Part shown: one piece after another, positions 21,522 to 33,699 of the stretch | How positions within the stretch are numbered: the stretch's first letter is position 1 | Layout: each line of letters begins with the position of its first letter | NCBI GenBank assembly: GCA_946811695.1 | Contig: OX328125.1 | Location: 98,411,210 to 98,475,209 of the forward strand | Length of the DNA: 64,000 nt | DNA from: Gonocerus acuteangulatus | Lineage: Eukaryota; Arthropoda; Insecta; Hemiptera; Coreidae | Direction: 5' to 3' | Translations under genes and position numbers: made by a program | The notes under the pieces: model-generated | Told to the model about the DNA's origin: nothing | Database searches by the model: none | The model's input: only the letters and a program-made list of their open reading frames with translations

Positions 21522-23253
21522 TTTTCACATTATTTAAAATAAGAGTAAGACTAAGCTGGACTTTCGAAATTTATTTGTTATTGAAAAAACGTTTCAAAAA
21601 TTGACGCAAAACTCATTTATATAAATTTGTTTAGGTACTCATGTTGTTTATTAAATAAATATAATACATAGGAATAATTTTACATTTATTTTCCTCATTG
21701 AAACAATAAATATTACCGTCCAGTTTCTAAAATACATTTTTTTTAGCTCTTTATAAATTTTGTTTCTAAATTCTTGCAAGCCTGATAAACATAAGAAGTT
21801 TTGATTATTTTTAATTATATGATACAGCAATTAATATTTAGTGTTAATCTAATTAAAAAGTAAAATTAACATATTGGAAAAAACGATTTGAATGGTGGTT
21901 GAGAGAGGGAGTGTTGGTTTAGGTGAAAGTCACCTTCAATCTCAAACTGCTTAGGTATTCTCAAATATTGTTGTATTGGTTTTTCCGTTATTATTTTATT
22001 TATAATCTACTACCTAATATTATGTAATAATAGACAAATTATCTGTTTAAAAATCGATCATTCTCTTTTTAGATGACTTAAAACCAATCTTCTTATAAAT
22101 GTATTTTAAACAAAAATGTTTTATCATATTTTCTTACAATTTTTGTCAAAAAGCAAGCTAGGAGAAAATATTTATTGCGTATCGGAAACTTAATATAACT
22201 ACGAAGAATGTTAAAAAGTCTTTATCAATCTTAAATAAATTCAGTATTAGCTTCTAGTGTTTTGTGTTGTGTTGTGTTGGGATGTTACCCTTTTTTTTGT
22301 TTTTGGTGATTAATCTAATTCTCTCTAAATTCACTTTATTCACTAATGCTATAAGCAAAACATATATGAACTTATACATTATAGTTTTTTCCAGAAACAA
22401 TTTCCACCACTAGCGCATTTGTTAAGGAGTTATGGTACGTTTATTACCAATAATCGATCAAATAATGGTATTACACACTTATAGACATTTTTTTATTTAT
22501 TATAATATACTTTTTCTGTATATTTATGACTATATACTTATCGAAATAAATGACAATGTACTAAGCAGTAATAATAAAATTAAACAAAAAATGATTATGA
22601 AAACTAAAAACACAAGTAATACAAGAAAAAAAAAGTAATAGGTACTGTAAATAAATGAAATAGCAAAGCATTGAAATCAAATATTATCAGGAAATTAATT
22701 ATTATTCCTAGACAATAGAGAACTATATAAATATAAATGTGAAAGGAAAAAGAATTTTGAAATAGTCAATTAAAGTGAAAAGAAAATGGAAACCATTTAT
22801 TTTAAAGAAAATCTAATATTTATATACGATATTGATTAATGTTAACATACGATTTATTATTATTTATATTTAGTTATTGTGGTTATAATTCCCTAATATT
22901 ACACTTGGCAAAATGCATATAGAAATTATTTGAAAATACAGTATTAGTAAATATTATACTTCTGACTTTAATTTTGACTTTTTTTTATATTCAATATGAT
23001 CAATCAAAAACATGATTTCTGTAAAATTGTCTCAGTGGTAGAATTTCCTAAGGAAATATGCTCATTCAATTATGACTTGGAATCATTTGAGATGTACATT
23101 TTTTGGATTTAAATTTTGTCAATATAACAAAGATATAAGTAAATAAACTTATTCATCGACGTGATTAATTTTTTATTTTTCTTTCTTTTTCAAGATTAAC
23201 ATTTAAGCTTAAAAAAATAAATAAGTAAAGCTTGTAACTACTGTAAATAAGGT

Positions 23254-23256
<3 letters not shown>
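21522..23256. other. AT-rich, no gene
   Basis: 1.7 kb of extremely AT-rich DNA. There is a TGTGT run near 22260-22280 and one 68-codon low-complexity frame, and nothing that looks coding. Confidence 0.6.

Positions 23257-23309
<53 letters not shown>
23257..23309. repeat. (TA)n microsatellite
   Basis: Pure TA run. Confidence 0.95.
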
Positions 23310-23313
<4 letters not shown>

Positions 23314-23524
23314 GAGCTATGCCTTTTCATATATGTGACAATAATTCATAAAAAAAATAAGGATATGTTATAAAGTGAAGTTTTCACGAAAAAAAAATGA
23401 CCAAATGGAAAATATACTTTTAAAATAATTTGTTAGCAGAGATAAGAATACTGATAAGAAACATAGATAAGAATAACGAAGATATGATAAATCAATGATA
23501 ATGTGATAGTGATAAATATCTAGG

Positions 23525-24130
23525 TAACTTGCCCAGGCTCAAGAAGGCCGGAGTTGTGCTTGAAGGGTACGCAGAGTTCCGCAGGTACGAACCAGGAGTG
23601 TGCAAAGGGAGCAGCCTGCCGCCCCAGAGCACCGGTATAGTCCATGGGCACTGTCTGATAGGGCAACATCACCGCATAGTACACAGGCACCGAGTGAAAA
23701 AACCAACCCCTTCAGACAGGTCGGCTGTTTCCGGCAGTATTCGGGTGTCGGGACTCCTCCTCCCGGTCACGTGACCTCAACCACGCCTACACCCCCTCCA
23801 AAATGGCCTCCTCTCGCCCCCCACCAGACGTGGCGAAGGTACAGGTACGGGTTCAAGGTCCGGTAGGGTCGATATGGAAGGATCCTCTACCGTATCATAC
23901 TCCATCCACACCCTACTCGGCACGTCATCCCCTCCATCCTAAATAGCCATCGTTTCATCCTTTGATGCGGTCTTCAATGTCGACGCACGTCTACGATTGT
24001 CTTTCATCGGCTGTATCGCTCTATTGAAACCCCGCTATGGTCTTATCACCTCGCACTCAATCACAGACACTACAACCGTTTACTTACATGATCCGCCGGC
24101 TAGCGCATTACTCGTCTTTAGATTTGTACA
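23525..24130. other. GC-richer island of unknown origin
   Basis: About 600 bp with clearly higher G+C than both flanks. It has the perfect palindrome GGTCACGTGACC (23765-23776) and an ATGG in good context (23804) opening a short frame beginning MASSRPPPDVAKV that stops after about 48 codons. It could be a fragment of a LINE 5' region or a degraded exon/promoter. I cannot decide. Confidence 0.35.
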
Positions 24131-24142
24131 GCTTCAAAGCTA

Positions 24143-24267
24143 AAGCAGGCTACACTCGATTCAGGCGGGTCTGTCAGTTAGACCTGCCGCCTGAACGGTC
24201 TTAACTGACAGACAGGCCGGAATATAGGAATATATACAGGCCTGCCTGACCGTCTGTAGCCTGCTTA
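24143..24267. mobile_element. Small MITE with nested hairpins
   Basis: AAGCAGGCTACA at the left is matched by TGTAGCCTGCTT at the right (24255-24266). Inside, GGCGGGTCTGTCAGTTA pairs with TAACTGACAGAC, and CCGCCTGA words also mirror. A 125-bp structure that would fold back almost completely. I see no clear TSD. Confidence 0.55.
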
Positions 24268-24546
24268 AGACAATGTCCTGAACTTGAACTCACATTCGCT
24301 TATACAACTTGGGAATGTCTTTTGAACGTCAAAGGAAGTACATTTTACACTACCTGTCTACAGAAATGACACTTTAAAGTAGGTACTTCAAACGTCGGCA
24401 AATTTTGTATTCTCCCATCATTTGATAACTTCTTTCTAAACGGACAAGATCTTTTTCATATAAAAATCTGATTGTTATGTTCTTAACTACAATTGAAAGA
24501 TGTATTGACAAGTTGTGATCTTTCAAAGAAGGATACAAGGCTTATT

Positions 24547-24729
24547 TTTTTTATTTTTTTTTTATGGCTCATCGACAAATCTAGGCCATTAGCACCGACA
24601 TCCAGGGTGCAGTGAGGAATTTTCCCATCGAGCCGTGGGATGAGAAAATTCCTGCCACCGGTGGGGATCGAACCCACCATCTCCCGCTTATGAATCTAAG
24701 GCGCTAGCCACAAGACCACGGGAGACCCC
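24547..24729 (-). mobile_element. SINE-2 copy, full length
   Basis: The head reads GGGGTCTCCCGTGGTCTTGT on the minus strand with B box GGGTTCGATCCCC. The tail is diverged (GGTGCTAATGGCC, then CGATGAGCC) before poly-A. The TSD is TAYAAGGCTTATT with one mismatch (24534-24546 and 24730-24742). Confidence 0.92.
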
Positions 24730-24742
24730 TATAAGGCTTATT

Positions 24743-25817
24743 AAATATGAATGAAATATGACTCGCATATTGAATCACATGTTAATTATTTTGATAATAA
24801 TATCTGGCGAACTAAGGTCAGAAGGAATGCTCTCAGAATGGACCGTGCTGAAATCCCTGGATTCTGTAGACAGGAAGAAGGCCTGAAAATGCGTATAAAA
24901 AAAAAAAAAATAAAAGTACAGGTTTCATAGTTTGCAAGATTCCCATATCAGAACATTATTGTTTGGGCAACATGCTGCTTATGTTGGCTATGGTCAAAGG
25001 ATTTCTTGAAATGACTTGTTGAAGACATTTCGTCTATAAATAAGGCAGCGTGAGATCGAGGCGATTCTGTCCGATATAGCTATTCTCGATCAATATCTCT
25101 TCCTGATTATGTAATTACGTTGTTCCACATAATTAACCACGATCATGATTTACGCTAAAAATAACCAAGATTTACAAAAATAACTATGACTAAGGACTAG
25201 TAGAAGGGATTCTTGGATTGGAATCTAACTGGACACGTTTAACGATTAGACAAACAGAAGATAAGGGAGGAATTTGAGTAAGATAGAGAAAAAGGAGACC
25301 AGATGCGAATCAAGTGGTTATTTAAGCAAAATAGTTTTTATCAATAGCAAAAAAAAAAAAATAGCTTTACTACATGAGAATTGATAAGTATTCCAGCTGG
25401 ATCGATAAGGGAAACGGTATGAATGGAAGGAGTTCCATTAATAAAATCTGATTGATTGTAGGAGATGAGGATTGCATGCTACGTGTGCGAGAGTGCTACG
25501 TGTCGTCAAGTCCTGACCCTCCAACTCGGCACTCACGCCCGCAGCCGTTTCTGCTTTAGGACTGGTCTGGTATGGTTGAGTGGTTTCCTGCTTCTCGTTC
25601 TTTTATTGGTACACAACCTCACGGATATGTAGGTAGCGTTTTGAAAATAGCTATGAGAGGTGTTATTATGCGGTTTCTGACGTTGTCATAGGCTTGATTA
25701 GAAGAGACAAAATTACTGGTGGGGAATTTCTTGTCCAATTAGAAAAGAAGGGCATTAGAGATTTAAGCGAGTTTTCTTAACGCTAATTTAGAAAGCTTGG
25801 AATACATATATAGTCCG
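24743..25817. other. Unassigned stretch
   Basis: Nothing recognised apart from short poly-A runs. Confidence 0.5.
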
Positions 25818-25922
25818 CCGGAAATAAAAGAACCAGAAGGGGCGTGGGCGGAGGGGAGCCTGCCGTTCCCACAAATGGGCTGGATGCAGCGCGTGCGCCC
25901 TAATTGGTTCTTTTGTTTGCGG
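25818..25922. mobile_element. 105-bp GC-rich MITE, copy 1
   Basis: The inverted ends CCGGAAATAAAAGAACCA and TTGGTTCTTTTGTTTGCGG mirror each other. The core contains GGGGCGTGGGCGGAGGGGAG and GATGCAGCGCGTGCGC. A second copy of the same length, in reverse orientation, is at 39651-39755. Confidence 0.8.
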
Positions 25923-28504
25923 TAGGGCAATAGTTATACTGAACCGTTCAAAATAACGAAACCAACAACTTATTATGCAGTTATTTCTCTTTCCGAGATC
26001 AACTCATCCAAACTTACTTAAGAGAATTTTCGCAGGGGAATTTAGCCGGATTTCGAGTGTTTTCCATCCAGTATTTCTCGCCCATTTTTGAGATATTTAA
26101 AAAAAATATTCCTCCCATTTGCAATTTCATTCAATGAACTCCACTTTACATGAAACCCAATAAAAACTGATTATGTTTCGTTTAGATGTACATTATATTC
26201 CGTATATGACTAGCTTCCCCTGATCCTAAAGGAGACATAATCAGATTTTATTGTGTTTCCTGCAGTTCATTAAATGGCTTTGCAAATGGTTGAACACAAG
26301 AGAGAGTGAAAAGTAATATTTTCCTCTGAACTTTTCATTCTATCTGAACGGTATTTTCGTTTGTTTGCATTTTTATGACATATAACTTCAAGGTTATAAC
26401 TGCTCAATTTTTTTGTTCGCCTATGATTGGTTAATAGTCAAAATGTATGTGCATTTTATCTGAAAGTCTCTCTCTTTTTTTCCACTCATTATTTATTGGT
26501 TTTCTTTATTTATGTGTATACTACAATTACTATACTTTTTTATTTATACTTATATTTTATTTTATTTGTATTTATTTTCCTAATTGTATTTATTTATATA
26601 TGCCGAGTTTCGCGACAGAGGCGATTAACTCATTAACGGCAGAATCAAAGTCTGCGTGATAATCAGTTGGTTATAAAATTAACAAAGAAACAAAAAGTAT
26701 TAAAAAAAATAATCATATACGATAAAAATAAAGTATAATAAAATATTCCTTAATTATAACAAAACATTGTTATAAAATATTTCCTAATTTTAATTATTTT
26801 TTTGTTTATACTTGTATTTTCCATTCATATATTTTTGTACAAATCAGAATTTTAAGAAAAACTACTATTTTATAAATTATTTCGGTGTTGTTCCCCAAAG
26901 CAATGCTGGGATTTTCAATTCGCCAAATTCCTTCCTAGTGGTGGAATTGGACTAAAGCGTTTGTTAACACGTTCGGGTCCAGCGTCGCGGCATATGCCAT
27001 AGACCTTCTCAGAAAAAAAATGGAAAAACTTCCTCTGCATTTTGTGCAACCTTTTTTGTCATATTCATTATGTGCTTTTTAAAATGTTTAAATCGCAGAA
27101 AAAAAAATTCATAACGGCCAAAAAAGGCTTTTAATCTTAAAATAGGCAACAGAAGCCAAAATAAGCAAAAAAGGAAAAATAAAAATTGTCTATACACTTC
27201 CTAAATATCGTATTCTTCAATATATCCATTCAGATAAAAAAGGCATTTTGCCTAACTTTCGGGCTCTTGTCATCACATCTTGGACCTTTGTGTGGATCTT
27301 CTTTCCACTTGAGAAAATCCGAACGATATAAAGTGATCTGAAGACTAACCCGGAAGACCATAGCCTGTGTATATATTTGAGATATCTATGTGCTAGTCAT
27401 GACAGCTATCCGAAGTAATGGTGGAGCTTCCTATGCTAACTACACTCCGCCGATATGAATATTTATCAGGGGCCTCGATAAAACCTGAGCAGGGACAAAG
27501 GGAATTATGTCTTATCAATATTATCACTACATGGCAGGAATGTGGCTACCTGTTGCTTCGAAACTACTGACTATTATTCAGAAGGCTATTCATTTCTAGT
27601 AATTTATTTAATATGACGTCATAGCAACCGCAAGATGACGAAGTCTTAGTTCCTTTCTTTATTGTCCAATAGTATTACTACTTATTACGGTTCCTAAACC
27701 TTGTATAATGTTTTATTATTGCTCTACAGGGGGAAAACATTGTATTATATAGCTTTACAGGTACTAAAACTGTTTCGGACTTTATTGTCCTTCTTGAGGC
27801 AAATAATCTGTAATTTTAAATATTTTTTATAATTTTGGTTACGAATTATCATAAAATTTGTTGATTTAGTAAAAATTATTAATAATTGTTCTTAAAAGAG
27901 ATCAATTCATAACATTAATATTAAGGGGAATAGTACCATGTGTAATCAAAATTAATTATTCTTCTTCAATTTATGAATAATGAATTTAATTTTTTGTTCT
28001 AGATTTAATATAATTTAATCTAGAGCAAAAAGATAAAATTATTTTGAAAGAAGAATGTAAAATCTAATAAAGTAAGTAGGATTTTAATAAATATTATTTT
28101 CGAAAATAGTGAACAATTTTTCAATTCCTATAACACAATCCGTCTAAAATCGGTCATAAAATTGCTGTAATTCAATGAATTGAACAAATCCTGCCTACTT
28201 TGCAAGTAAGTGTCATTAGAAAGCTGAAGTTGAAAATGCCAGGTTGATCGGATGAAAATTGATCACCCGATTTGAAAAAAATAGTTTTGAGGAAAATTAC
28301 TTTAAATTTTAATTTCCTCAAAAGTTTAATTTTCTTTTTCATAATTTCTTTTAATAAAGATTAAAAAAAAAATGGGGTTTCGTTATAAAATGTATCGGGA
28401 CTTTAGTTCAAAAATCAGATTTTTGGAACTTTTAAAAACTGTTCCGACACATAAATTATCTTGGATATTATTTTTGATTAGTTATGGAAGCATTTAAGCC
28501 CATT
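25923..28504. other. AT-rich stretch without a gene
   Basis: 2.6 kb of low-complexity AT-rich sequence. Frames at 26427-26659 and 27009-27197 are Phe/Tyr/Leu-rich shadows of T-rich DNA. One stem-loop motif is listed separately at 27772. Confidence 0.55.
27772..27800 (-). other. Stem-loop plus GAAAC motif (retroelement 3'-end type)
   Basis: On the minus strand: CTCAAGAAGGAC, loop AATAAA, GTCC, then GAAAC. The same architecture occurs at 44771, 48582 and 57573. Similar motifs are known from Penelope-like and other retroelements, where some are hammerhead-ribozyme derivatives. Here the assignment is inferred. Confidence 0.45.
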
Positions 28505-28513
28505 GAAAAGAAT

Positions 28514-28515
<2 letters not shown>

Positions 28516-28555
<40 letters not shown>

Positions 28556-29990
28556 CGTATTTATTTATTTGAAATCTGTACAGATAACAGTACAATGATC
28601 AAGTATGTTGATCCAGATATTATGTACAAGTTGATAAAACAGACAAAAGTAAAAAAAAAAATAAAAAATACAAAATTTGGAAGAAGCCAACCATTGTTGG
28701 CACTTCCAGAGGTGTCTCAGTAAATATTTTATTGATTATAAAAATATCAGGCAAGTAAATTGTATCGAGGCCACTGTCTCTTGAGCCGCCTGGGGGGATT
28801 GTCTGGATGGGATTGGGATGATAAGGATTGACCTTCAGGATTAGGATGGTGAGACAATTTGGAGTGGAACGTTTGGAAACGGGTTTTAGCGAGGTCAAGG
28901 ACAAATGGGATGTTGAGGTCATTGTGTAGGGTTTTGTTGGATACATAAAAGGGGGCATTTACAATTTTACGGAGGACTTTTGATTGGAATGCCTGTATTC
29001 TGTTGATGTTTGATGGTTTTGCAGATCCCCAGAGTTCAAGTCCGTATGTCCATATTGGCCGAATGATTGTTTTGTATATCGTTAGTTTGTTCTGTATTGA
29101 TAATTTAGATGAGGGTCCAAGGATTCGTCTAAGTAGTCCGTATCGTTTGTTCAGTTCTTGTCTTTTCAGTCTCGTGTGAGGGTTCCATGTCAGTCGGCTG
29201 TCAAGGTATAATCCTAGATATCGAACCTCGCTGGATACTGGTAGTGGAGTGTTTTTGAGGTAGACTGTAGGACATGATCTCCGGTTTAGGGTGAATGTAA
29301 CCTGTTTACATTTTTCAGGGTTGATTTTAACTCTCCATCTTTCACTCCAATGCTGAATAGCGGTAAGATGTTCCTGCAGGTGTTGGGATGCTACTGAGGG
29401 ATCAGGGGAAGTTGATAGGATGGCAGTATCATCTGCGTAGGTGGTCAGTAAGGTATGAGGGTGTGTAGGAATATCCGCAGTGTAAAGGAGGAAAAGGAGA
29501 GGACCAATAATACTCCCTTGAGGGACACCAGCGTTTATGGGGCAGGTCGGGGAAAGACTTGTACCTTGTTTAACTTGAAAGGATCTGTTTGAAAGGTAGG
29601 ATTTGAGGATAAGGAAATAGGTGTGAGGAAGTATAAGCTTTACTTTGTAAAGTAATCCCGGGTGCCAAACCCGATCGAATGCTTGAGCAACGTCGAGAAA
29701 GGCACTCGTGCAAAAACTCTTACGTTCAAGTGAGGAGGATATTGAGTCTACAACTCGTAAACACTGTTGTATGGTGGAATGCTGGGAGCGGAAACCAAAT
29801 TGGTGGTTGGGGATTTTCTTCGAGGATTCTATGATAGGAAGGATTCTTTTGTAAAGGAGTTTTTCAAATATTTTGGACATTAACGGTAGAAGGCTGATTG
29901 GTCGATAGGAAGAAGGGCAGTCGGGAGGATTAAAAGGTTTGGGAATAACAATAATAACTGAGTGTTTCCAGGGGTTCGGGAAATGGGTTG
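28516..29990 (-). mobile_element. Jockey-clade LINE, 5'-truncated, copy A
   Basis: A minus-strand non-LTR element with a poly-A tail (about 28516-28556 as poly-T), a 3' UTR of about 190 bp and the C-terminal half of the reverse-transcriptase ORF. GAAAAGAATAG occurs at both edges (28505-28515 and 29991-30001), a clean 11-bp TSD that fixes the boundaries and shows the 5' truncation occurred on insertion. The reading frame is open throughout, so it is young. Confidence 0.95.
28747..29989 (-). CDS. LINE reverse transcriptase, partial ORF2
   Basis: The frame is open from the truncation point. It reads HFPNPWK and SYRPISLLPLMSKIFEKLLY before the first ATG at 29880, so that ATG is internal and not a true start. 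Counting from it: QFGFR at residues 27-31, AFLDVAQAFDRVWH at 60-73 (first catalytic Asp), GVPQGSIIGPLLF at 118-130, and the YADD active site at 148-151. Thumb and C-terminal regions follow (KINPEKCKQ, LGLYLDSRLTW, RPIWTYGLELWG). These are reverse-transcriptase blocks of Jockey-clade LINEs. The N-terminal endonuclease and the early RT blocks are missing. The C-terminus ends normally at a stop followed by 3' UTR. It copies its RNA into DNA at a nicked target, but this truncated copy cannot act alone. Confidence 0.93.
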
Positions 29991-30001
29991 GAAAAGAATA
30001 G

Positions 30002-30525
30002 TAAAAAAATGTAGAAGGTAATATTACCCTCTGAAGTCATACCTTCAGCCGATTATACATGCGTAAATATATCCAGGAGTTTGATGTTATAAAATTAATA
30101 GATTTGAAAATATTTGAGCCTTACTTAAAATGCAGCATTAATTATATTCACAAATTAATATTTTCATAATGTTCAAGATAATATATTACATTTTATGATA
30201 ATTCATACCCTATATTATATAAAATATGTAAAACTACTGGTCCGAAAAGCAGTGAAGTTAAATATAAAGAAAATTGGAAGGTTCTACCCATGTTTTGAAT
30301 TCCAGTATATCTGAATATAGACTTCCACCATCTTTCAAATTAGTAATAAGTTTTCTAATTTTCGCTGGGTTTATTCTTTCCCTAAATACATGGAAAACAA
30401 TTAATTTCGAGGACCAACTAAAGCGCAAGCAAATTGTTTTTGGCAGAAATCACAAAATAATTCGTAGGGCTTGAAGGTATTTTTACTGTAGAAATAAAAT
30501 AATACCGACTTCTAACCACTGCATT
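30002..30525. other. Spacer between the two LINE copies
   Basis: About 520 bp of AT-rich unique-looking DNA. A 66-codon frame (30274-30474) is not recognised. Confidence 0.5.
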
Positions 30526-30537
30526 AATTGTTTTCGA

Positions 30538-31434
30538 ATCAACTTCCCCTGATCCCTCAGTAGCATCCCAACACCTGCAGGAACATCTTACCGCTATTCA
30601 ACATTGGTGTGAAATGTGGAGAGTAAAAATCAACCCGGAAAAATGTAAGCAGGTTACATTCACTCTCAACCGGAGATCATGCCCTTCTGTACATCTCAAT
30701 AACACTCCACTACCAGTATCCAACGAGGTTCGATATCTAGGATTATACCTTGACAGCCGACTGACATGGAACCCTCACACGAGACTGAAAAGACAAGAAC
30801 TGAACAAAAGATATGGACTACTTAGACGGATACTTGGACCCTCATCTAAATTATCAATACAGAACAAATTAACGATATACAAAACAATCATTCGACCAAT
30901 ATGGACATACGGACTTGAACTCTGGGGATCTGCAAAACCATCCAACATCAACAGAATACAGGCATTCCAGTCAAAAGTACTCCGTAAAATTGTAAATGCC
31001 CCTTTCTACGTCTCAAACAAAACCCTTCACAATGACCTTAACATTCCATTTGTCCTTGACCTTGCTAAAACCCGTTTCCAAATGTTCCACTCCAAATTGT
31101 CCTACCATCCTAATCCTGAAGGTCTATCTTTATCGTCCCGATCCCAACCAGACAATCCTCCCAGGCGGCTCAAGAGACAGTGGCCACGAGACAATTTACT
31201 CACCTAACCGTATCATGATCATTGAAATAGATATTTAGACAGCCACGGAAGTGCCAACAATGGTTGGCTCCTTCCAAATTTGTATGGTTTTTATTTATTT
31301 ATTTTTATTTTTACTTTAACCGTTTTGTTCAATTTATTACATTATGTATCTGTATCAACAAACTTGATAATTGTACATATAATAATTTGTACAGATTTCA
31401 AATAAATAAGTTAATAAAAAAAAAAATAAAAAAA
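30538..31434 (+). mobile_element. Same Jockey LINE, more truncated, copy B, opposite strand
   Basis: Plus-strand copy of the final 0.9 kb of the same LINE family. The TSD AATTGTTTTCGA occurs at 30526-30537 and 31435-31446. The 3' UTR keeps GTACAGATTTCAAATAAATA before the A-rich tail. The different TSD and truncation point show it arrived independently of copy A. Confidence 0.95.
30539..31207 (+). pseudogene. LINE reverse transcriptase C-terminal part
   Basis: The frame is open from the truncation point (STSPDPSVASQHLQ) to the normal stop. Compared with copy A over about 222 shared residues I count 13 replacements and no frameshift or stop. It lacks the YADD motif, which lies just upstream of the truncation, so it cannot encode an active enzyme. 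It contains the thumb-like and C-terminal segments (LGLYLDSRLTWNP, TYGLELWG, PPRRLKRQWPR). The ATG at 30614 is internal. Confidence 0.92.
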
Positions 31435-31564
31435 AATTGTTTTCGAGAAAATTGGGCAAAAGTAGTAGGTCGCATTTAAGTACCTACTCTGTAACGTACT
31501 CTTGTAGTTGAACATGTTTTCACAAGTTTAAGCTGATAAACTAAGATATGTTAAATTTAAGTAC

Positions 31565-32010
31565 GTTCAGGGAGTCAATCGTAACGCTTACTGAGTTTGC
31601 GTTACTAGGCTTCTAGGTACACGTTTTATAAGTAATTGGACGTGAGGAACCTAATGAAACCTTTGATAAGGCCATGGGCATCTATAAGTGTTGTTAAGGA
31701 AAATTAAAAAAATAGATTTCTCTTGGGATTTTTGGATATATTCGTATAAAACGCAAAAACGGGTCGGGAATCGTAGTAAATATATGATATATATTTGAAA
31801 GGTTATTAAATTTCTTACAAATACGGTTCATATGGAGTTTCTGATAGAGCAATCTTAATTGGAGAATTTAGTGCTAAAATGGAGTCATTTACCGCTTGGA
31901 ATATTGTAAGTTTTCTGTTGTGTTGCCTAAGATTTGGCTTCGCTTTCAGATTTCATTTTACATTTTTACATGTGCTTAAATGTTTCACGAAAAATCAAAA
32001 CAAATATTAT
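31565..32010 (-). repeat. Family R2 copy without the 47-bp array
   Basis: Contains ACACGTTTTATAAGTAATT, TCTTGGGATTTTTGGATAT and ACATGTGCTTAAATGTTTCA in the same order as 18.53-19.15 kb. Just one TTGCCTAAGATTTGGCTTCG-type stretch stands where the other copy has the 47-bp minisatellite. It gives the ancestral state for that array. Confidence 0.65.
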
Positions 32011-32245
32011 CTCTCCCGTGGAGTAACATTCTGGGAATATAAGCCTCCCCTCCCCTTTTCCTTTGAACAACAAAATTTTATTTGAGCGTACTATAGGACG
32101 ACAAATTTCTAATTGCCACTGGGTAGGTCCGTATGAAAAATTTTAGTTGGTGGGCTATAACCTAGGAAGTCTAATTTTGCCCTCGACTGATAACATTAAA
32201 GCACTCAACGGCGGAATGCTGAACTATTTTGTGGGCTTCAATGTG
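32011..32245. other. Unassigned stretch
   Basis: Nothing recognised before the TTAA-flanked MITE. Confidence 0.5.
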
Positions 32246-32249
32246 TTAA

Positions 32250-32386
32250 CAAGTTCAGTGCCACTGACACGACAGGTGTGCCCGCCTTGTGATTCCCTAT
32301 ACGCCTGGCTTGTTCAAGCCCCTTTTGCCCAAAGATGTAGGCGGTACAAGGGCCAGATTTTACAGCTCGCAGTGGCAGTGAATGTG
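32250..32386. mobile_element. TTAA-flanked MITE (piggyBac-like)
   Basis: A 137-bp GC-richer segment flanked by TTAA on both sides (32246-32249 and 32387-32390). The inverted ends CAAGTTCAGTGCCACTG and, reverse-complemented, CACATTCACTGCCACTG match at 14 of 17 positions. A TTAA target is typical of piggyBac. There is no coding capacity, so it would depend on a transposase elsewhere. Confidence 0.65.
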
Positions 32387-32390
32387 TTAA

Positions 32391-32932
32391 GCGAAATCTG
32401 CCATTATTTCTATAGAATGTTTAAGAAAGGAGTTGTCGATCCTTAGGCCGCCTAGCAAGAGCATAGAAACCGATCGAAGTACCTTTATCGGCCTCGAAGG
32501 ATCGGATTGTTTCGCAGGACTGGTGCAGGATTCAATTACCACTTCTTTATGCGGACAGATAGCGCTGCGAGTACAATAGAGTTAAGCCGCATAAAGATAG
32601 CCAGTTTCCCTCTTATCCTCAATCCTTGGTCCATTTCCTAACCCCTCGACCAGGCGTATACCTTTTCCCGTTGGTCGCTCCCTCCAATCCTGTCGATAGT
32701 ATATTAACTGATAGTCTGCGCCCTATTCATGGTCAGCAGGGGTCAACAATAATCTTAGTACTGATAAGGGTTGTGATCTCATATGGTTTCCTATTTCATT
32801 CTCTCACTCCTACATCTCCTAGTGCCCAAAGACCTGAGGATACTTATCAAATCGCACAAATCTTACTCAAAATATTTATATGGCGTAGCTGCTATATATA
32901 TGTATCTATATGTTTGTGTGTAAATAGAGAGA
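32391..32932. other. Unassigned stretch
   Basis: A 114-codon open frame (32626-32970) runs into the SINE and is not recognised. Nothing else seen. Confidence 0.45.
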
Positions 32933-32946
32933 CGACGTTTATGATA

Positions 32947-33286
32947 AAAAAAATAAAATCAGTCCCGTAACAGGCCACGAAGGCCCTGAGGGGCAGATAC
33001 TGTAGAGGTATCTGATTCATCGCCAACGGCACACCAGGGAGATAGTGTGGTCAGTACTATGCTCCGGCCGCCTGATTTTCCCCTTTGCTGCTTCGACTGC
33101 TAGAGTCATTAGCACCAAGGTACACATTGATAAATTAATTAAAGGCTGGGTTGGCCTAGGGAGGCCGAATTCAACCCATGAACTAAGACACTAGAAGATA
33201 AATATCTTCAGTGCTTGTTCGGGATTTGAACTCAGGTCCTCCAGCATATTAGTCCAGTGCTCTACCACTGAGCAAACCTCGTCCCC
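32947..33286 (-). mobile_element. SINE-1 copy, full length
   Basis: Reverse-orientation SINE-1 with a small deletion in the CCTAGGGAGGCCG body region. The TSD CGACGTTTATGATA (14 bp) occurs at 32933-32946 and 33287-33300. Confidence 0.95.
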
Positions 33287-33300
33287 CGACGTTTATGATA

Positions 33301-33699
33301 GATGATCAAAATATATAGAGGTTTCGTACTCACTGTGAAGACGGGTTCGGAAAACTGCCGAAACACCTGAAATAATAATAAACAGAACAATTTTACACAT
33401 TACTCTATAAATTTTACAAATTACTCCCCCATGGATTATATAAACATTAGGCTTGATCAATAATAAGTTTTACCCAGTCTTTACATAACCCCACCTTATT
33501 GGTGGTCTGAGTTACAAGACTTTTGGATTTCTTCAAAACAATTTTATTTTATTTTATTTTTCCCCCCCTCGATGATAAAACATCATCGGAGCAGTGTATA
33601 CAGTCAATTAATGTTTAGACAACTAAATATACCTCGAAATGTAGCTGAAGATCTTAAAAACTGTCAACCAACTAAAGACAAAATAATCCAAGTCCAAAA
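33301..33699. other. Unassigned stretch
   Basis: No gene recognised. Confidence 0.5.

Noticed and set aside
26955..26995. Second piggyBac-like terminus (TTAACACGTTCGGGTCCAGCG)
   Set aside because: A matching inverted end with TTAA could not be found nearby.
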